Below are positions 60,267 through 64,000 of a stretch of 64,000 nt of DNA, piece by piece; position 1 is the stretch's first letter; the number at the start of each line of letters is the position of its first letter. Location of the stretch: assembly GCA_050084985.1 (NCBI GenBank), contig JBITNC010000001.1, forward strand, positions 130,696,001-130,760,000, written 5' to 3'. The translations under genes and the position numbers were made by a program. This DNA comes from Nageia nagi. Its lineage: Eukaryota; Pinophyta. The notes below the pieces were generated by a model. The model was not told where the DNA came from. It saw only the letters and a program-made list of their open reading frames with translations, and made no database searches.

Positions 60267-63038
60267 TTCTTAGAGGTTCCTCTTCACATCATTGGTCTGG
60301 AAGCTCATCTTCAACTTGGAGGTCTTCATTCCTCTTCCTACACTCCATTATTGAGGTAAAATCAAGAAAAGGTATAAATTCCTTCCTTCTTGATTATTTT
60401 TTGGATTATTGATTCATGATACTAACATATATGTTATGTGCTAGTTCATTTTTTTTTTAAATTTAATAGCAATACAATGCAATAGTTATTTATACTAACA
60501 TGTTCTATGTTAGTTGCAATAATTTGATTACAAAATTACTCTATGTATTGTTATTTATTTTTTAAAAAAAGGGACTTTACCCACATTAATTCTTCTATCG
60601 AATAATTGTACAAATCTTTTTACAATTTTTTTTACTAACAAATAGGGAGGTAATTACTTTTTTACAATGATTTGCATTTCAATTAAAAAAAAAGGAGAGG
60701 ATTTATAAATAAACGAGGTTAACCTTTAGATAAGTTTATTTATATTAAAAATATATAACCCTTAATTTACAAAGTACCTTTTTTTTTTAAGGGATTTTTT
60801 GAAATGTTTAAAAATAATTTTTTAAGGAGGAGGTCAACCAGCTACTAGCTAGCCAAACCCCACCCCTTTGTTCTTATCTATCAGTAGCTTGGTGGTTGTC
60901 TTTGGCACCCTAAATAGAGCCCCTTGCATGTATAATGATGCATCTGTAAGGGTGGTAGGAAAAGTGTATTGATCTAGTAGGGCTAAAGATGCATGGTGTA
61001 GCCCACTCTCCCCATATCCTATCTCCTATCATGCATCCTCTCCACTGCTATTGCAATGATCATTGTCTTCTCCATCGCATGAACCTCCAAAGTCCTCACA
61101 GCATGATTTTCCTCATGTGACTCTTTTATTTTCAAACTAAAGCAATTTGTTTCTCATAGCATGATTTTCCTCACATGACCCTCTTCTCTCTCGACCACAT
61201 GAAGGCCCTTATGGCCCAGTCATCATAGGCCCTAGTGGCTCTTATTTTTCCCTCTAATCTTGTGCCCCCCCTCTATCCCTATCAACCTAGCATTGATAGC
61301 AGGGTTCTAACCTACGTAGGTAGAATCCTCTACCACTTTGGACTCCCAAATTCACCATTTCTTATTTATCCTTTTTTTTATTAGTCTTCCTACTCTACTC
61401 CACCTCCTATGTAGCCAACTCTTCTCATGGGCTGTCTAGCCCTTGCCAAGATGTCTCATCCAATATTTGCCTCTCCTTCCTGCACAAATCCCTCCTTATT
61501 TCTATGCTGATGGCTATGTTCAAGAAACATAATTTTTTTTCTTCAATTCAAGCATCTACTTCTTTATTTATTTATTTTTTTAACCTTCAAATCTAACTCC
61601 GTAGCTAGTAGGGGCATTAAATTTTTTTTCTCTTTGGTATTTCTTGCAAGCCACCTTTTTCTATTTAATGCAACTAGTGGCATTAATTTCTTATGCAAAC
61701 ATATACTTCTTCCCTTGGTGGGCATATTACTCCAACTTTAAAGCATTTTCATGATGTGTATACTTACATTACTTTAGATTAAGTAGATGGTCAAACATAC
61801 ATCATTACTATTAAATGCTTTTCTTTCATTTTTAGAGAATGTGGTAAATATATATATATATATATATATATTGGGATTATAATTTTCTAAGTATGGATAT
61901 CCACTTATGTAAAAATGATAATTTAATTTTCCTTAGTTAATTTTTTCTTAGGCTAAAATTGCAATAAAATTATTGATGGGATTTTCAAGTAAAAGCAAGG
62001 GGAAATATTGAATTCCTTTACTTAAAAGTTCTAGATCCTTAGAATCTCTTATGCTTATGATACATGCCTATTTTAAGGGGAAGTGAATTTTTTTAAGTTA
62101 AATAATGCATGCTTAAGGACTTAAATTTTTAAGTTAATGTTTCATGCTTAGGACTTAAATTTTTAAGTTATTTTTTGACTTAAATTCTTTAAGTTAAAAA
62201 GATGCATGATAAGTATTTATCATTTTTGCAAAAGTTAACTTGTACAAATTATGGACCTATGTAAAGATGTCCTTTAGGGGTTAGTAAACAAAACCCATTG
62301 GAATCTTAAGATTCTAAGTTATGAATGGATGATATTTTTTTACTTCATATTTATCATTTTTGCTTTATTTTACTTATGCAATATCGCAATTATTGAAATG
62401 AGCAATCCTCTAAAATGAACACATCTGCATGTACATTCCACAACATGACTTATTTGGGGAGCCATGATGTGAGGGTAGGTGGATTGGAGCCTTTAAGTAC
62501 AATGATTCAAATGGTAAAAAGTCCATACTTCTCAATTGCCCCTCAGTCTATTATTGTTTTGGACATAACTCTAAAAGGTGGACAAGCATGTGTGTAGTGA
62601 TACCATATGTTTACACATCCATTCAAGGATTATTTTAATAACCTAGGAGGACAACTTGAAACTTAATTAATATTAATAATTTGGATAATCCAATAAACAT
62701 CATAATATTAAAAAATATTAGGTACTTCTCCTTGTGATATTATAATATAGACTAAAGAGAACTAGTTCAGGATTGGTAGTACTTGGGCTCCTCTTGTGTG
62801 AGCATCTAGGTGAAGGACTAATTTTAGATAAGAAAACAAGCCTCAATAATGTCATTTTACATCTATGGTTCTTTGTGATGAGAAATATATATTAGGTACA
62901 TGGGTTATTATTTGAGTTGTAAAATATTTGCACTAGTAAATCAAATCAAGCATATCTTAGTCAAATAAATGTAACATAACATATAATGATTATTTATTAA
63001 ACCACATGCTTATTATTTTTCACATTCTTATGTAGCAA
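60267..63038 (+). other. Long leader region of element J, with a GC-richer insert-like block
   Basis: About 2.8 kb between primer site and gag ATG, unusually long for copia. Bases 60836-61510 are richer in G+C, pyrimidine-rich on this strand, and hold two copies of an AGCATGATTTTCCTCA motif (about 61103 and 61158). A (TA)n run lies at 61848-61870 and a 41-bp tandem repeat at 62090-62207. No coding frame is convincing. Confidence 0.5.
62090..62207 (+). repeat. Tandem repeat of about 41 bp with TTTTTAAGTTA cores
   Basis: Two to three units share ATGCTTA(A)GGACTTAAATTTTTAAGTTA. The core TTAAGTTA/TAACTTAA is nearly palindromic. Confidence 0.7.
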
Positions 63039-63888
63039 ATGGAAGAATCCTTTTTACCCAAATACATTCTTGATGGTTCCAATTTTGGTATATGGAAACC
63101 TTGGATGAGAGCTGAATTATAGGTAAAGAAGCTTTGGCAAATAGTAAATAAGAACCTTGTACCTCCTATAAATGAGAAGGTACTAGAGGCTTACTACACA
63201 AAGAATGAGTTGGTAACCTCTATGATCTTCTGTTCAATTTTAGATGATGTGCTCTTGATGATTTCCTCTTCAAACTTGGTAAAGGAAGCTTGGGATAAGC
63301 TTAAGGAAATCTATATTTGGTTCAAAGTTTTCAAGGAGATTTACCATTTTCTAAAAGTTACTTCAATCTAATCAAGGGGAAGATGAAAATATGAATATCT
63401 ACTTGAACAAAATCATTAACTTAAGGACCCAATTTGTTTTCTATGGGTGCAATTGGATCAATGATAAGTTCATGGTCTTCATCATTCTTCAAAACCTTTC
63501 TTCAAAGTTTGAAAACTTTATGATAATTATGGAAATAAATCTTGATGATAAAGAAGAAGTCTTCCCTCTTAGGAACCTTTCTAGGCTCCTCTTGAAGTAT
63601 GAGAAAACTCTTAATAAAAAGGTGTTGATTTCTTCTCCTAAGGATAATAATGTTGCTTTTAGAGTAACCAAAACTCCTTTCAAAAATAAGTTCAACCATC
63701 AAAATAAATCTTATCCTTCTTCTTACAAAATATTTGAGAAAAGAGGTAATGGCAACAACAACCACTTCAAGCAAAGAGATGGAAAAGGTAAAGCAAACAA
63801 TCCATATCCTAAGGAAAAGTTTGAGAATTTTCACAAGTATAGAAAAGATGTAGTTGTGATAGGTGATAACTCTACCTTTGAATTCTAA
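63039..63888 (+). pseudogene. Copia element J gag, lightly decayed
   Basis: From ATG 63039 (MEESFLPKYILDGSNFGIWK) the frame is broken by one TAG near 63120 and a frameshift near 63370, then is open over 63391-63888. The first part is the copia gag head (LDG.NF..W...M...L), followed by EAWDKLKEIY. The second part has MNIYLNKIINLRTQFVFYGC, then ILQNLSSKFENFMIIME (the UBN2-type core) and a Lys/Asn-rich tail, GNGNNNHFKQRDGKGKANN. The expected CCHC zinc knuckle is absent. It is the least damaged coding remnant among the copia copies here, consistent with a younger insertion. Confidence 0.85.
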
Positions 63889-64000
63889 GGAATTAGAAGT
63901 GTGTTGATTCACAAAAAGGTTCTTGACAATGTGATCTATATTTCTAAGCTTAGGATGAACCTTCTCTCTATGATCCAAGTTGCTAGAAAAGGGTACTTTT
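63889..64000 (+). pseudogene. Copia element J protease remnant, cut by window end
   Basis: After the stop at 63886-63888 the frame continues GIRSVLIHKKVLDNVIYISK, then LRMNLLSMIQVARKGYF, the distal part of the copia protease (VLDNVLYVPKL..NLLS). The preceding DVVVIGDNSTFEF is the segment that normally follows the DSGA active site, so zinc knuckle and active site appear to have been deleted between the gag tail and this point. Confidence 0.75.

Noticed and set aside
62415-62597. 60-codon open frame in the leader of copia J
   Set aside because: Short, no motif, and inside an otherwise untranslated leader.
63502-63978. 158-codon minus-strand open frame
   Set aside because: Antisense shadow of the copia J gag and protease remnant on the plus strand.

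Overview
This window looks like intergenic nuclear DNA from a large, old, repeat-rich plant genome. The evidence is plant-type Ty3/gypsy lineages (a chromovirus with a chromodomain, and Tat-like elements with a second, archaeal-type RNase H), plant Ty1/copia elements, initiator-Met tRNA primer sites, and a broken plant-type PPR gene. GC is about 30% by eye, CpG is scarce, and coding remnants are full of TAG/TAA where Gln codons are expected. That fits long-term decay of methylated DNA, as in a gymnosperm-like genome (Gnetales would fit the low GC). This species guess is inference only. I see no intact host gene, RNA gene or CRISPR array.

Layout. 1-5799 (element A): a large uncharacterised ORF (ORF-X copy 1) running into a 1.86-kb LTR. 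6117-6920: PPR pseudogene. 8166-9279: LTR-like block abutting a copia gag/protease fragment. 9280-15326: mostly featureless AT-rich DNA with a weak inverted-repeat pair and the end of another LTR. 15327-18022 (D): a splice-donor-like tandem array plus a second uncharacterised ORF (ORF-Y). 18027-25440 (B): LTR and decayed gypsy gag-pol ordered PR, archaeal RNase H, RT, RNase H, integrase. 25492-30058 (C): LTR piece, leader, ORF-X copy 2, truncated LTR of the same family, with no pol. 30060-30998: unassigned coding-like stretch. 30999-33341 (E, minus): full LTR and leader, forming a roughly 98% identical inverted repeat with the start of C. 33366-35205: second copy of D. 35690-36465: copia integrase fragment (H), interrupted by a near-complete chromovirus (G, 36466-42781). 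44040-45350: minus-strand LTR-like sequence and a GC-richer coding-like island. 45776-49260: minus-strand copia (I). About 49450-59649: Tat-like element (T) with the usual RT, RNase H, archaeal RNase H, integrase order. 59768-64000: 5' part of a younger copia (J) running off the window.

How the parts relate. One LTR family (TGTATT...GGTTACA) links A, B, C and E. B carries gag-pol, whereas A and C carry ORF-X directly against the LTR. The simplest inference is an autonomous element (B) with a non-autonomous, ORF-X-bearing partner (A, C). ORF-X and ORF-Y, each present twice with a conserved frame, are the best candidates for something undescribed. All elements appear dead, through stops, frameshifts and lost catalytic residues.
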